From the NCBI GenBank assembly GCA_913776255.1, contig CAJYLV010000008.1:1-64000 (forward strand): a DNA stretch of 64,000 bases, given 5' to 3'. Source of the DNA: an uncultured Sphingomonas sp. (lineage in GTDB: Bacteria; Pseudomonadota; Alphaproteobacteria; Sphingomonadales; Sphingomonadaceae). The notes under the pieces were generated by a model. It ran no database searches and had not been told where the DNA came from. It saw only the letters and a list, made by a program, of their open reading frames with translations. Of this stretch, positions 22,653-31,667 are shown in pieces (positions within the stretch are counted from its first letter, which is position 1; every line of letters begins with the position of its first letter). The position numbers were made by a program, and so were the translations under genes.

Positions 22653-24140
22653 TCACGCCAGTTCGGCCTGCATCCCCATCATCGCGGCGAGCGCGCGATG
22701 GCGCTTCTGGACGGTCTCGCCATAGAGCGCCGGATCGCCGGGCTCGAGCCGCAGGATGCCGCCTTCCACGCTGACGGTCGCACGCGTCAGCGGCGCCGCG
22801 AGCCCCCCGCTCAGTCTCTGCCCCAGCCTGATCGCGAGCCCCCATTGCGTCGCGCGCCGCAAGCTCGCATCGTCGGCCAGCGCGGTGAGCGGCGCGGGCC
22901 GATCGGTTGCCCCGCCCAGCGCGGTCCACAGCGCCTGCGCCAGCAGCGCGCGACCGCGGGCATCGATCGCGACCCAATTGCCATGCAGCGCGATCTCCAC
23001 CCCACGCTCGGCGCGGAAATCGGGATTGGCGCGCCAGCCGACATCGGCGAGATGGCAGGCGGCGGTACGCAACCGCGCGTCCGGGCGCGGGTCGTCGCCG
23101 AACAGCGGCGCGATCCACCGGTCGAGCAAATCGCCATGCTCCGGAAAGCGACCGCTGCGCCGCCCCTCGTCCCGGGCCGCCACGATCAGCGGATCGGCGG
23201 TGCGTTGCTCGGGCGACAGACGCTCGTAAAGCAGCCCCTCGCGCAGGCCGTAGGCCGAGACGACGGTGCCGGTGCTCCGCAGATGCTTCAGCATCGCCGC
23301 GAGCAAGGCCGCGGCATCGGACAGCGTCGGAATGCGTCCGGTCGACAGTCCGGGCACATCCTTCAGCCGCGCCTTGCCGACATGCGCGAGCGTCCGGCGC
23401 AGCCGCGTAACCGTCTCCTGCGACATCGCATATTGGTGGATCACCGGCAGCGGGTAGCGCGTCGCCTCCATATCCAGCCGCGCCAGCGCGCGCCACGACC
23501 CGCCGACCAGATAGAAGGGCAGCCCCTTGCCCGCCCCCAGCCAGTCATGCTCGTCGAGCAGGGTGCGGACCTGTCGGTCGAGCCGACCCTTTTCGCGGAG
23601 CGCGGCGATGCGCAGCACGCCAAGCGGGAAAGACGCGCGGCGTGCCAGTGCGCCGCGTCTAACCCGCACCAGCTCGAGGCTACCGCCGCCGAGATCGCCG
23701 ACGATACCGTCGGCGTCCGGGATCCCCGACAACACCCCATATCCGGCCGCTTCGGCTTCCTTCTCCCCCGGCAGGATCTCGACCGAGAGCCCGACCGCTT
23801 CGGCGACCGCGATCAGATCGCCGCCGTTGCTCGCGTCCCGCACCGCTGCGGTCGCGACGGTGCGCAGTGTGAAGACCTCCATCTCGCGCGCCAGCGCGGC
23901 GAAGCGGCGCAGCGCCGTCTGCGCCAGCGTCATCGCCTGCGCGTCGATCGATCCGCTCTCCGCGAGGCTGCGCCCGAGCCCGGCCAGTACCTTTTCGTTG
24001 AAAAGGATCGCCGGCAGCCGCGGCGGTCCCTGATAGACCACCAGCCGGATCGAGTTTGAGCCGATGTCGATGATCGCGGTGCGCGGCTCCGAAGCGGTCG
24101 CCGCCTCCGCCGGCTCCGCGCCCCGCTTCGGCCACCTCAA
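22653..24140 (-). CDS. ppx: Ppx/GppA exopolyphosphatase
   Basis: The 495-aa protein opens (after a short acidic leader) with the ASKHA phosphate-binding motif IIDIGSNSIRLVVY (about 23-36) and has the second motif GDLGGGSLELVR (about 146-157). The C-terminal part is helical, with an HD-like segment (HLADVGWRANPDF) as in long Ppx proteins. It removes phosphate from polyphosphate or the pppGpp 5' end. Its ATG overlaps the ppk1 stop by 4 bases, so polyphosphate synthesis and breakdown are one translational unit. Confidence 0.92.
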   Translation of the reverse strand: MRWPKRGAEPAEAATASEPRTAIIDIGSNSIRLVVYQGPPRLPAILFNEKVLAGLGRSLAESGSIDAQAMTLAQTALRRFAALAREMEVFTLRTVATAAVRDASNGGDLIAVAEAVGLSVEILPGEKEAEAAGYGVLSGIPDADGIVGDLGGGSLELVRVRRGALARRASFPLGVLRIAALREKGRLDRQVRTLLDEHDWLGAGKGLPFYLVGGSWRALARLDMEATRYPLPVIHQYAMSQETVTRLRRTLAHVGKARLKDVPGLSTGRIPTLSDAAALLAAMLKHLRSTGTVVSAYGLREGLLYERLSPEQRTADPLIVAARDEGRRSGRFPEHGDLLDRWIAPLFGDDPRPDARLRTAACHLADVGWRANPDFRAERGVEIALHGNWVAIDARGRALLAQALWTALGGATDRPAPLTALADDASLRRATQWGLAIRLGQRLSGGLAAPLTRATVSVEGGILRLEPGDPALYGETVQKRHRALAAMMGMQAELA

Positions 24141-26323
24141 CGCTTGCGCCTCAGCGACAGCACCGGCACCTCGTCCCCGTCGAGCGCAGCGCCGCGCCCC
24201 GAAAGCGACGGGTTGACCATGAAATACCGGTGCAAATTGAACGGCTTCTCACCCGGCGTGTCCCGGATGTAGCTGCCGTCGGGTTCCAGCTCCCAGCTTT
24301 GTTCGTTGTCGATCAGATTGGCGACCATCACCTGATCGAGCACCTGATCGTGCACCGTCTCGTTCTCGAGCGGGAGCAGATATTCGACGCGGCGATCGAA
24401 ATTGCGCGGCATCCAGTCCGCCGAAGAGATATAGACCACCGCGCCGTCGTTGGGCAGCGCCGCGCCATTCCCGAACGCCGCGATCCGGCTGTGTTCGAGG
24501 AAGCGTCCGACCACGGATTTGACGCGGATGTTCTCCGACATGCCCGGCACCTTCGGCCGCAGGCAGCAGATGCCGCGCACGATCAGGTCGATCTCGACCC
24601 CGGCGCAGCTCGCCTCGTAGAGCTTTTCGATGATGATCGGGTCGACCAGCGAGTTCATCTTCGCCCAGATCGATCCGGCACGACCGGCGCGCACATGCGC
24701 GATTTCGGCGTCGATTCGCGTCAGCAGTCGCTCGCGCAACGAGCGTGGACTGAGCACGACCGTCTCCATGTCTGACGGTTCGACATATCCGGTGATGTAG
24801 TTGAACATCCGGGCGGCATCGCGCCCGATGCGAGGATCGGCGGTGAAAAAGCTGAGATCGGTGTATATTTTCGCCGTGATCGGATGATAATTGCCGGTGC
24901 CAAAATGGCAGTAGGTCCGGAATTTCCCGTTCTCGCGCCGCACGACCATCGCCACCTTGGCGTGGGTCTTCCACTCGATAAAACCGTATACCACCTGCAC
25001 CCCGGCGCGCTCCAGCGCGCTGGCCCATTGCAGGTTCTGCTCCTCGTCGAAACGCGCCTTCAGTTCGACCACCGCGGTCACCGACTTGCCCGCCTCCGCT
25101 GCGGCGATCAGCGCGCTGATGACCGCCGACTGCTTGCCGGCACGATAGAGCGTCTGCTTGATCGCCACCACATCTGGATCATTCGCGGCCTGTTTGAGGA
25201 AGGCGAGCACGACGTCGAACGTCTCATAGGGGTGATGGACGACGATGTCCTTGCTTCGGATCGCCGCGAAGCAATCGCCGCCGAACTCCCGGATTCGCTC
25301 GGGAAAGCGGGGAGTGAACGGCACGAATTTCAGGTCTGGACGATCCTCGTCGGCAAGCAGCGACAGGTCACCGATGCCGAGGAACGAACCGGTCTCGGTG
25401 ACGATCGTGTCCCCCGCGCCGAGTTCCTCACGCAGCACCTGCGCGAGCCCTTCCGGCATGCCCGTCTCCAGCTCCAGCCGGATCACCCGCCCGCGCCGCC
25501 GACGCTTGATCGCGTTGGCGAAATACCGGACGAGATCCTCTGCCTCTTCCTCGATCTCGATATCGCTGTCGCGGAGCACACGGAATTCGGCGGCCCCCAG
25601 TACGTCGTAACCGGGAAAAAGCAGGTGAGAGAACCGCTTGAGGATCGATTCCGTCGCGACGTACGAAGCTCGATCGTTCCCCGGCAACCGCACGAAGCGC
25701 GGCATGGCGGCAGGGAGCATCACCAGCTCGCGGATCGGTTCGGAGTCGGACCGCCGCACCAGATCGAACATCACCGCCATGCCCTTGTTCGGCATGAACG
25801 GAAACGGATGCGCCGGATCGAGCGCCTGCGGCGTGATGACCGGAAACAGCTGTTCCTGGAAGTAGGTGTCGAGCCACGCACGCTGCTCGGCATCCAGCCC
25901 GTCGAGCGAGCGGTTGCCCAGTACCGCGATCCCGGCTTCGTCCATGTCGCGGCGGAGATCGCGCCACACCGCCTGCTGGCTGGCCATCAGCGCATCCGCC
26001 TGTTCGACGATCGCGGCGAGTTGCTGCCCCGGCGTGAGTCCATCCGCAGAACGCGCCTCAACATCCTGAAGTTGTTGGCCTTTCAGGCCTGCGACCCGGA
26101 CCATGAAGAATTCGTCGAGATTGCCGCCCGAGATCGCGAGGAACCGCAGTCGTTCCAGGAGCGGGTGCGCCGGATTGCAGGCCTCCTCCAGCACGCGGCG
26201 GTTGAACGCCAGCCACGATTGTTCCCGATTGAAATAGCGGTTGCCGTCCCGTTCGACGAAGGGGTCGTCCAGCTCGAGCGCCGCCTCGGCATCCTTACGC
26301 GCGATACTCACAGGCCGTGTCAT
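24137..26323 (-). CDS. ppk1: Polyphosphate kinase 1
   Basis: The 728-aa protein has full PPK1 length. The N-terminal domain carries YFNREQSWLAFNRRVLEEA (30-48), and the head domain follows. The two phospholipase-D-like catalytic domains carry the histidines H454 (KTHAKV, the autophosphorylated residue) and H473 (CHFGTGNYH). Nucleotide-site VHHPYETFD is at 362-370. It makes polyphosphate from ATP reversibly. It is coupled by ATGA overlap to hda upstream and to ppx downstream, an arrangement common in Sphingomonadaceae. Confidence 0.95.
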   Translation of the reverse strand: MTRPVSIARKDAEAALELDDPFVERDGNRYFNREQSWLAFNRRVLEEACNPAHPLLERLRFLAISGGNLDEFFMVRVAGLKGQQLQDVEARSADGLTPGQQLAAIVEQADALMASQQAVWRDLRRDMDEAGIAVLGNRSLDGLDAEQRAWLDTYFQEQLFPVITPQALDPAHPFPFMPNKGMAVMFDLVRRSDSEPIRELVMLPAAMPRFVRLPGNDRASYVATESILKRFSHLLFPGYDVLGAAEFRVLRDSDIEIEEEAEDLVRYFANAIKRRRRGRVIRLELETGMPEGLAQVLREELGAGDTIVTETGSFLGIGDLSLLADEDRPDLKFVPFTPRFPERIREFGGDCFAAIRSKDIVVHHPYETFDVVLAFLKQAANDPDVVAIKQTLYRAGKQSAVISALIAAAEAGKSVTAVVELKARFDEEQNLQWASALERAGVQVVYGFIEWKTHAKVAMVVRRENGKFRTYCHFGTGNYHPITAKIYTDLSFFTADPRIGRDAARMFNYITGYVEPSDMETVVLSPRSLRERLLTRIDAEIAHVRAGRAGSIWAKMNSLVDPIIIEKLYEASCAGVEIDLIVRGICCLRPKVPGMSENIRVKSVVGRFLEHSRIAAFGNGAALPNDGAVVYISSADWMPRNFDRRVEYLLPLENETVHDQVLDQVMVANLIDNEQSWELEPDGSYIRDTPGEKPFNLHRYFMVNPSLSGRGAALDGDEVPVLSLRRKR

Positions 26324-26940
26324 GATGGAAAGTCGCTCCGGTTCCTTGCCGCCTTTTCCAATTCTAGGGTTTCGCGTGCCAACGGGATCGTCAGCCGGCG
26401 GCGCCCCGCCAGCGCGGCACGATCGAGCCTATCGATCGTGTCGATGACGGCAGCGTGACTCCGCTCGGTCCGCGCGATCAGCCAGGCGATCAGGTCTGCG
26501 CGCGCCTCCAGATGACGATGGGCGAAGCCGCGCTCGAACAGCGCCGCCATCAGCGATTCTTCCGGGGCCGCGATCGTGGCGGCAGGGCTGGCGGCGAGCC
26601 GCGAGCGCAGGTCGGGGAGCGTGATCTGCCACTCCGGCATGGCCGCCGCCGCGATCAGCAGCAACGGCCGCCGTTCCTCCTGCGCGCGATTCCAAGCGTG
26701 GAACAGCTCAGTTTCAGGAACGCCATCGGCATCATCGATCACCGACCCCCCTGAGCGCGCGGCGAAAATTCGGCCGAGGAGCGAGCGACCCGATCGTGGT
26801 GGGCCGGCGAGCAACGCCGTCCGCACCGGCCAGGTCGCCCAATGTTCGAGCATCCGCACCGCACGCGCGTTCGACTCGACGACCAGAAATTCGCCCTGTT
26901 CCTCCGCCGGCCAGCCGAGCGGCAGCGGCATTTGGTTCAC
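26320..26940 (-). CDS. hdaA: DnaA-related regulatory inactivator Hda/HdaA
   Basis: From GTG 26940 the 206-residue product begins VNQMPLPLGWP, containing the QMPLPL clamp-binding motif expected at the Hda N-terminus. An AAA+ core follows: the Walker A-like GPPRSGRS, Walker B GSVIDDAD, sensor IAAAAMPEW, and LPDLRSRLAASP. It binds the DNA polymerase clamp and promotes ATP hydrolysis on DnaA to prevent re-initiation. The Walker A lysine is replaced by Arg. The GTG overlaps the upstream stop (GTGA), which decides the start against a longer ATG frame. Confidence 0.88.
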   Translation of the reverse strand: MNQMPLPLGWPAEEQGEFLVVESNARAVRMLEHWATWPVRTALLAGPPRSGRSLLGRIFAARSGGSVIDDADGVPETELFHAWNRAQEERRPLLLIAAAAMPEWQITLPDLRSRLAASPAATIAAPEESLMAALFERGFAHRHLEARADLIAWLIARTERSHAAVIDTIDRLDRAALAGRRRLTIPLARETLELEKAARNRSDFPS

Positions 26941-28166
26941 GTCGCCGCCCCCGTTCGCGCGCTCGGACTTGGCGTCGGCGCGGCGCGGCGGATGCGCAAC
27001 GTCGCCCCGTTTCCAATGACTTGCCAACCCCGCGCCTCCAGCGCGCCGCGCAATGCCTCGACGGTGCCGGCATAGCTGACGTTCATCGACGAAACGCCCC
27101 CCAGCGCAAGACTGGTCGTCGCGGCGCCGGTGACTCCCGGGATGCCGCGCAGCGCGGTCTCGGCGCCGGTCACCGCGCCGACGTCCGGACTATCGTATTG
27201 AACGGTCAGCGAAACGGTCGCGGGGGTGAGCGCCGGATCGTCGGCGAGCAGGTCGGAGACCTCCTCCGGCGGCTTCTCGGACACCGGCATGATCGGGTTG
27301 AGCCCGGGATCGAGGCCGAGATATCCTTCGCGCAGCGCACGCTCATAGACCTCGTCAAGGCGCCGAACACCCGCGTCAAGGAGCGCCGGAACGCCGGCTC
27401 CGTTGCCGACGCGGAGCGTAAAACGCTGCAACATGCGATGATCGGGACCATAACGGGCCTCGAAAACGCCCACGACGGGGCCCCCCGGCCACTGTCGGTA
27501 CAGCCGGACGCTCGGCATCAGCACGTCGCTGGCACCATATTGATCGATCAGCGACCGCCACCAGCCGCGATCGGGACGCTGCGTCTGCCCGACGTTCAAC
27601 AACAGCGAATCGGGGCCGGTGCCGGTCGGGCGGACGTAGTCGATCGCGCTGCTGCCGGTACGGAAGCGCGCCCAGGCTTCCTGCCACAGGGTGCGTTGCT
27701 CGAAGACCGTCCCGACGCCCGTCGACCACTGCACCGGCATGACGAGGAACGGCGACGACCGCGCGACCGTGGAAGAAACCCCGAGCAGCCCGGCGGTCCG
27801 CGCGCGATCGAACAGCACGCCGAGCCGCGCGACATAGCGATTGGGGCCGATCTGCTCGTTCTCGACGACAATGCTCGACACGATCGAGTCCAGCGTTCCG
27901 TCCGGGAGCAATCCGCCCCCTGCCCCCATGCGCTGGGAGAGCAGCGCATAGGCCTTGCGCTGCGCCTCGCGCCAGCCGGTCAGCCGCGCGGCGTCGGCGG
28001 TCGGGCCGGACACGTCGACGCGGACGCCCGCCACTTCGAAGTCGTTGGAACTGTCGACCGCAGCGACCCCGCGATCTCCGCCCTCGATCTGCGCGAACAC
28101 GCCACGCGCGCCCAACGCGGCGGTCAGGGCGGTCAGGACGAGGGCGATCGGAAGGCGATGACGCAT
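26937..28166 (-). CDS. Exported protein of the heavy-metal-associated/DUF2066-like type
   Basis: From ATG 28166 the 409-aa product starts with a signal peptide (MRHRLPIALVLTALTAALGARGVFAQ). A region follows (about 38-130) that resembles DUF2066 (VAGVRVDVSGPTADAARLTGWREAQRKAY). The body repeats beta/alpha motifs, and the last 80 residues resemble a small ferredoxin-like fold (LTVQYDSPDVGAVTGAETALRGIPGV). No CxxC metal motif is seen in that part, so metal binding is doubtful. It heads the hda-ppk1-ppx run and is divergent from purM. Function unknown; periplasmic. Confidence 0.7.
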   Translation of the reverse strand: MRHRLPIALVLTALTAALGARGVFAQIEGGDRGVAAVDSSNDFEVAGVRVDVSGPTADAARLTGWREAQRKAYALLSQRMGAGGGLLPDGTLDSIVSSIVVENEQIGPNRYVARLGVLFDRARTAGLLGVSSTVARSSPFLVMPVQWSTGVGTVFEQRTLWQEAWARFRTGSSAIDYVRPTGTGPDSLLLNVGQTQRPDRGWWRSLIDQYGASDVLMPSVRLYRQWPGGPVVGVFEARYGPDHRMLQRFTLRVGNGAGVPALLDAGVRRLDEVYERALREGYLGLDPGLNPIMPVSEKPPEEVSDLLADDPALTPATVSLTVQYDSPDVGAVTGAETALRGIPGVTGAATTSLALGGVSSMNVSYAGTVEALRGALEARGWQVIGNGATLRIRRAAPTPSPSARTGAAT

Positions 28167-28216
28167 CGGAACGTCTTTTGGCGAAGCAGGCGTGGAAATC
28201 CAAGCGCGATGTGGCC

Positions 28217-28483
28217 AGGGGTCAAACTCGATCAGGGCAAGGCCGTGATCGCCTGTGAAAGGCCGCCGGCAAGGAGTGCAGCGCAGTCGGGTAGCGGCGC
28301 TACCCGCAAGCAAGCGACGATGCCCGGCGGCCTTTCACAGGCGACCGCGAGGCGGCGGGCGGATTCTGGGCCACGGCGGCGTCGCGCGTCGGTCGCGATG
28401 CAAGAGCATCGGTCCCTCCTTGCTCCTAGCGTGGCGCCAGAATCCGCACCGTCACGACCTTGTCCTGATCGAGTTTGACCCCT
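28217..28483. repeat. 267-bp nested palindromic element with 32-bp terminal inverted repeats
   Basis: The outer arms, 28217-28248 and 28452-28483, are inverted copies that agree at 30 of 32 bases and begin AGGGGTCAAACTCGATCAGG. Inside, 28249-28269 and 28324-28344 form a perfect 21-bp inverted repeat (TCGCCTGTGAAAGGCCGCCGG). Inside that, 28288-28306 is a perfect 9-bp stem with a single-base loop (CGGGTAGCG-G-CGCTACCCG). No protein frame is convincing here. It fills almost the whole gap between the DUF2066-like gene and purM and would form a large cruciform or RNA structure. No target-site duplication was found at the ends. Confidence 0.8.
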
Positions 28484-28494
28484 AGTCGGCGGAC

Positions 28495-29586
28495 ATGAGC
28501 AACGAAGCCTATACCTACGAGAGCGCCGGCGTCTCGATCGCGGCCGGCAACGCGCTGGTCCGTGCGATCGCGCCGCTGGCCCGCGCCACCCGCCGCCCCG
28601 GCGCCGACGCCGATCTCGGCGGGTTCGGCGGCTTCTTCGATCTCAAGGCCGCCGGGTTCAGCGATCCGTTGCTGGTGGCGGCCAATGACGGCGTCGGCAC
28701 CAAGCTGAAGCTGGCGATCGAATGGGACCGGCACGCTGGCGTCGGGATCGATCTGGTCGCGATGTGCGCCAACGATCTGGTCGTGCAGGGCGCCGAGCCG
28801 TTGTTCTTCCTCGATTATTACGCGACCGGGCAGCTCGACAACGCGGTCGCGGAGAGCGTGGTCGCGTCGATCGCGGAGGGATGCCGGATCGCGGGCTGCG
28901 CGCTGATCGGGGGCGAAACTGCCGAGATGCCGGGCATGTATGCGCCGGGCGACTACGACCTCGCCGGCTTCTGCGTGGGGGCGGTCGAGCGCGGCGACGT
29001 GCTGACCGGCGCAACGATCGGTGCCGGCGACGTGATTCTCGGGCTGGCCTCGTCAGGCGTGCATTCCAACGGCTTCTCGCTGGTCCGGCGGCTGGCCGCG
29101 GACAAGGGGTGGAAGCTCGACCGGCCGGCGCTGTTCGATTCGGATCGGCTGCTGATCGACACGCTGATGGCGCCGACGCGCATCTATGTCGCCAGCCTGT
29201 TGCCGCTGCTGCGCGCGCACAAGATCAAGGGGCTGGCGCATATCACCGGCGGCGGGTTGCTCGAGAACATTCCGCGCGTCCTGCCGCGCGAGGTGCACGC
29301 GCATGTCGATGCCGACGCATGGGAGCAGCCGCGGCTGATGGCGTTCCTGCAGGCGCAGGGCGCGATCGAGCCCGAGGAGATGGCCCGCACCTTCAACTGC
29401 GGGATCGGCATGGCGGTGGTGGTTGCCGCCGATCAGGCCGACGACGTGGCCGAGGCGCTGCGCGCGGCGGGCGAGACCGTCCATACGATCGGGCGGATCG
29501 AGGCCGGTCCGCGCGGCTGCTCCGTCACCGGCAGCACCGAGACGTGGAGCGCGCGCGCCGACTGGACGGCGACGCACCACCAATGA
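28495..29586 (+). CDS. purM: Phosphoribosylformylglycinamidine cyclo-ligase
   Basis: The 363-aa product is full-length PurM. It starts [17 protein letters not shown], then has the ATP/substrate loop [47 protein letters not shown] and [11 protein letters not shown]. The later [18 protein letters not shown] is also present. It makes aminoimidazole ribonucleotide in purine synthesis. The stop overlaps the purN start by ATGA. The start is 11 bp after the nested palindromic element, so its promoter must lie within or be replaced by that element. Confidence 0.97.
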   Translation: MSNEAYTYESAGVSIAAGNALVRAIAPLARATRRPGADADLGGFGGFFDLKAAGFSDPLLVAANDGVGTKLKLAIEWDRHAGVGIDLVAMCANDLVVQGAEPLFFLDYYATGQLDNAVAESVVASIAEGCRIAGCALIGGETAEMPGMYAPGDYDLAGFCVGAVERGDVLTGATIGAGDVILGLASSGVHSNGFSLVRRLAADKGWKLDRPALFDSDRLLIDTLMAPTRIYVASLLPLLRAHKIKGLAHITGGGLLENIPRVLPREVHAHVDADAWEQPRLMAFLQAQGAIEPEEMARTFNCGIGMAVVVAADQADDVAEALRAAGETVHTIGRIEAGPRGCSVTGSTETWSARADWTATHHQ

Positions 29587-30149
29587 GCGCGTCTCCCGCC
29601 AGGGTCGCGGTGCTGATCTCCGGCCGCGGATCGAACATGCAGGCGCTGGCCGGCGAGCAGGGCGACGTTTATCGCATCGCACTGGTCGCCTCCGACCGTC
29701 CTGACGCCGCCGGGCTGGCTTGGGCGCGCGAGCACGGGCTGCACACCTTCGCGCTGTCTCCCAACGGGATCGGCAAGGCCGCTTACGAGGCGGCGCTGGA
29801 CGTCGCACTGCGTGATGCGGGCGCGGAGTGGATCGCGCTCGCTGGCTATATGCGGCTGCTATCGGATGCGTTCGTCGCGCGCTGGCGCGGTCGGATCATC
29901 AACATCCATCCGTCGCTGCTGCCGAAGTACAAGGGTCTCGATACCCATGCACGCGCGATCGCGGCGGGCGATGCGGCGGGCGGCTGCTCGGTGCATATCG
30001 TGACCGAAGAGCTGGACGGCGGCCAGGTGCTGGGTCGCGCCGAGGTGCCGATCCTGCCCGGCGACACGCCCGAGAGCCTTGCGGCGCGGGTGCTGATCGA
30101 GGAACATCGGCTGTATCCGGCGGTGCTGAAGGAGTTCGTTCGCTCATGA
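29583..30149 (+). CDS. purN: Phosphoribosylglycinamide formyltransferase
   Basis: The 188-aa product begins [17 protein letters not shown] (phosphate-binding loop). It has the folate-site block [15 protein letters not shown], with the catalytic Asn/His in [22 protein letters not shown], and [14 protein letters not shown] with the conserved Asp. It transfers a formyl group to GAR in purine synthesis. It is coupled to purM by ATGA, and its stop overlaps the MmcQ/YjbR gene in the same way, so three genes form one unit. Confidence 0.96.
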   Translation: MSASPARVAVLISGRGSNMQALAGEQGDVYRIALVASDRPDAAGLAWAREHGLHTFALSPNGIGKAAYEAALDVALRDAGAEWIALAGYMRLLSDAFVARWRGRIINIHPSLLPKYKGLDTHARAIAAGDAAGGCSVHIVTEELDGGQVLGRAEVPILPGDTPESLAARVLIEEHRLYPAVLKEFVRS

Positions 30150-30418
30150 GCGTGTTGGAAAAGGTCCGCGCCATCGCGTTGCTGCTGCCGGAGACGGAGG
30201 AGCGGACGACCGATGGGGGCGTGGAGTTCGCACTCGAAGGCAAGCCGTTCGCGACCGTGTCCGACGCGACGCCGCCCATGGTGCGCGTGCGCGACGCTTC
30301 AGGTGAATTGTCGATCGCGCTGGACGGTGACATGGACTGGACCTTGATCGAAGACCGGATCGCCCGAAGCTGGGAAATGACCGCACCACGTCGGTTGCTG
30401 GAGGCAGGCGGGCGCTGA
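30146..30418 (+). CDS. MmcQ/YjbR family protein, short
   Basis: The 90-aa product matches the MmcQ/YjbR fold. It has an initial helix (VLEKVRAIALLLPETEERTT), the strand VEFALEGKPFATVSD, and the ending W-x-x-I-x-x-x-I-x-x-SW (DWTLIEDRIARSWEMTAP). Most members have about 110-120 residues; here the middle region is shorter. They are small DNA-binding-like or metal-independent proteins of unclear role. It is coupled to purN by ATGA overlap. Confidence 0.75.
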   Translation: MSVLEKVRAIALLLPETEERTTDGGVEFALEGKPFATVSDATPPMVRVRDASGELSIALDGDMDWTLIEDRIARSWEMTAPRRLLEAGGR

Positions 30419-30609
30419 TGGCGGCGTCGCGCCGGACAAGCACCGCGCCACCGCCCTTCGCGTCATCTCAGACTGGATCAGGGATATCGCTTTGAGCCGG
30501 ATCGAGACAAAGAAGCGAGGTTCGGCATCAGGTCCGGGGCGACGACGCTTCCTGCCGTGGCGTGATCCCAAAGATTGAGCCACTTGCGTGAAAGCGGCAT
30601 CAAGCCTGG
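30419..30609. other. 191-bp convergent gap, nothing recognised
   Basis: Between the MmcQ/YjbR stop and the stop of the PilZ gene I see no gene, no T-tailed hairpin and no repeat matching the others in the window. Confidence 0.5.
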
Positions 30610-30954
30610 CTAGATCCGGCCCTCATGCGCCGTGCCGCTCGTCTCATGGACGGTGGCGACATCGATCGGATGATCGAAGGCGATACCGGTGCGGCCTTCG
30701 GTCTGCCACACCACGCGCCCCGCCACCCAGCCAAGCCCGTTGAGCTTGATCTCGACCGCGCTATCGGGCGGCAGCGGATGCGGCGTCTCCGCCATCAGCC
30801 CACCCGCCGAGACGTTGCGGATCCGCACGAGGAACCCCGCATCCTCGGCATGGACGCGCATCCGTGCCGACAGATGGATCTCGCCACGCCCGCGTTCGTC
30901 GGGCTGGCCCGCAGCCTTGTGGTCGTCAACCAAGCTGTGTCTCGACTGCCCCAT
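30610..30954 (-). CDS. PilZ domain protein
   Basis: The 114-aa product from ATG 30954 carries a single PilZ domain in residues 28-107: an Arg-rich start (LSARMRVHAED), the NVSAGGL motif (D/NxSxxG class), and strands VEIKLNGLGWVAGRVVW and GRTGIAFDHPID. PilZ domains bind cyclic di-GMP, but the upstream RxxxR motif is only partly visible (SARMR), so binding is likely rather than certain. A TTG at 30993 could give 13 more residues. The window also encodes two EAL proteins and another PilZ protein. Confidence 0.8.
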   Translation of the reverse strand: MGQSRHSLVDDHKAAGQPDERGRGEIHLSARMRVHAEDAGFLVRIRNVSAGGLMAETPHPLPPDSAVEIKLNGLGWVAGRVVWQTEGRTGIAFDHPIDVATVHETSGTAHEGRI

Positions 30955-31021
30955 GTAACCCGCCCGCTCGTTCCAGCCGGACGGTTGCGTCAAAATGATT
31001 GATGAAGGGTTAAGATCCGCG

Positions 31022-31489
31022 TCAATCGTCGCGCGACACCTTCTCGGCGCGCTCGTGCCGCTCCTGCGCCTCGACCGTCATCGTCGCGATCGGACGCGCC
31101 TCCAGCCGACCGAGGCTGATCGGCTCGCCGGTGACCTCGCAATAGCCGTATTCGCCATCCTCGATCCGACGCAACGCCGCGTCGATCTTCGAGATCAGCT
31201 TGCGCTGCCGGTCGCGGGTGCGAAGCTCGAGCGACCAGTCCGCCTCGCTCGACGCGCGATCGTTGAGATCGGCCTCGCGCAGTGAGTCGACCTGCAGTTG
31301 CGACAGCGTGCCCTGCGCCTCGCGACGGATCGCCTCTTTCCAGGCGAGCAGCTTGTGACGGAAATATGCCTGCTGGCGCGGGTTCATGAACGGTTCGTCC
31401 GCGCCGGGGCGGTATCCATCCGGCATCGGGCTGGAGAGCGCCTCCGGCTCGTCAAACGCGTCTTCGACCTGACTCATCACCGTCGCCAT
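31022..31489 (-). CDS. dksA: RNA polymerase-binding transcription factor DksA
   Basis: The 155-aa product has a long coiled-coil hairpin (about 35-105) whose tip carries the acidic DREADLNDRASSEADW-like stretch (LREADLNDRASSEADWSLEL). The C-terminal globular part reads RIEDGEYGYCEVTGEPISLGRLEARPIATMTVEAQERHE. In place of the usual four-cysteine zinc site only one Cys is left, as in several alphaproteobacterial DksA proteins. It works with ppGpp on rRNA and amino-acid promoters. A promoter with a GC-rich discriminator lies upstream (31550-31578). Confidence 0.93.
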   Translation of the reverse strand: MATVMSQVEDAFDEPEALSSPMPDGYRPGADEPFMNPRQQAYFRHKLLAWKEAIRREAQGTLSQLQVDSLREADLNDRASSEADWSLELRTRDRQRKLISKIDAALRRIEDGEYGYCEVTGEPISLGRLEARPIATMTVEAQERHERAEKVSRDD

Positions 31490-31549
31490 GACCTTCTCCC
31501 GCCCACGTGAAGGATGTCGTCAGCATCTCTGCACGCCCCTTTGGGCGCG

Positions 31550-31578
31550 CCTATAATCGTCTGATCGGTCCTCTACAA
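31550..31578 (-). promoter_or_regulatory. Likely dksA promoter with GC-rich discriminator
   Basis: On the minus strand, TTGTAG (31578-31573) and TATAGG (31555-31550) are 17 bases apart, a good sigma-70-type pair. The bases right after the -10 read CGCGCCC, the GC-rich discriminator typical of promoters held down by ppGpp and DksA. The start codon of dksA is about 55 bases downstream. Confidence 0.5.
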
Positions 31579-31667
31579 GCGAGCAGGATGGTCGTAGTCG
31601 ATACGATATGTCGCATCGCTGAACACGGGACGTCGGCGGGCGAAACGCGCCCGCCGACCGGTCGAGA

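Noticed and set aside
22698..24059. A 453-codon plus-strand frame opposite ppx, and the similar 21507-22619 frame
   Set aside because: Both are shadows: composition is Arg/Gln/His-rich, no family is seen, and the minus-strand genes have intact motifs.
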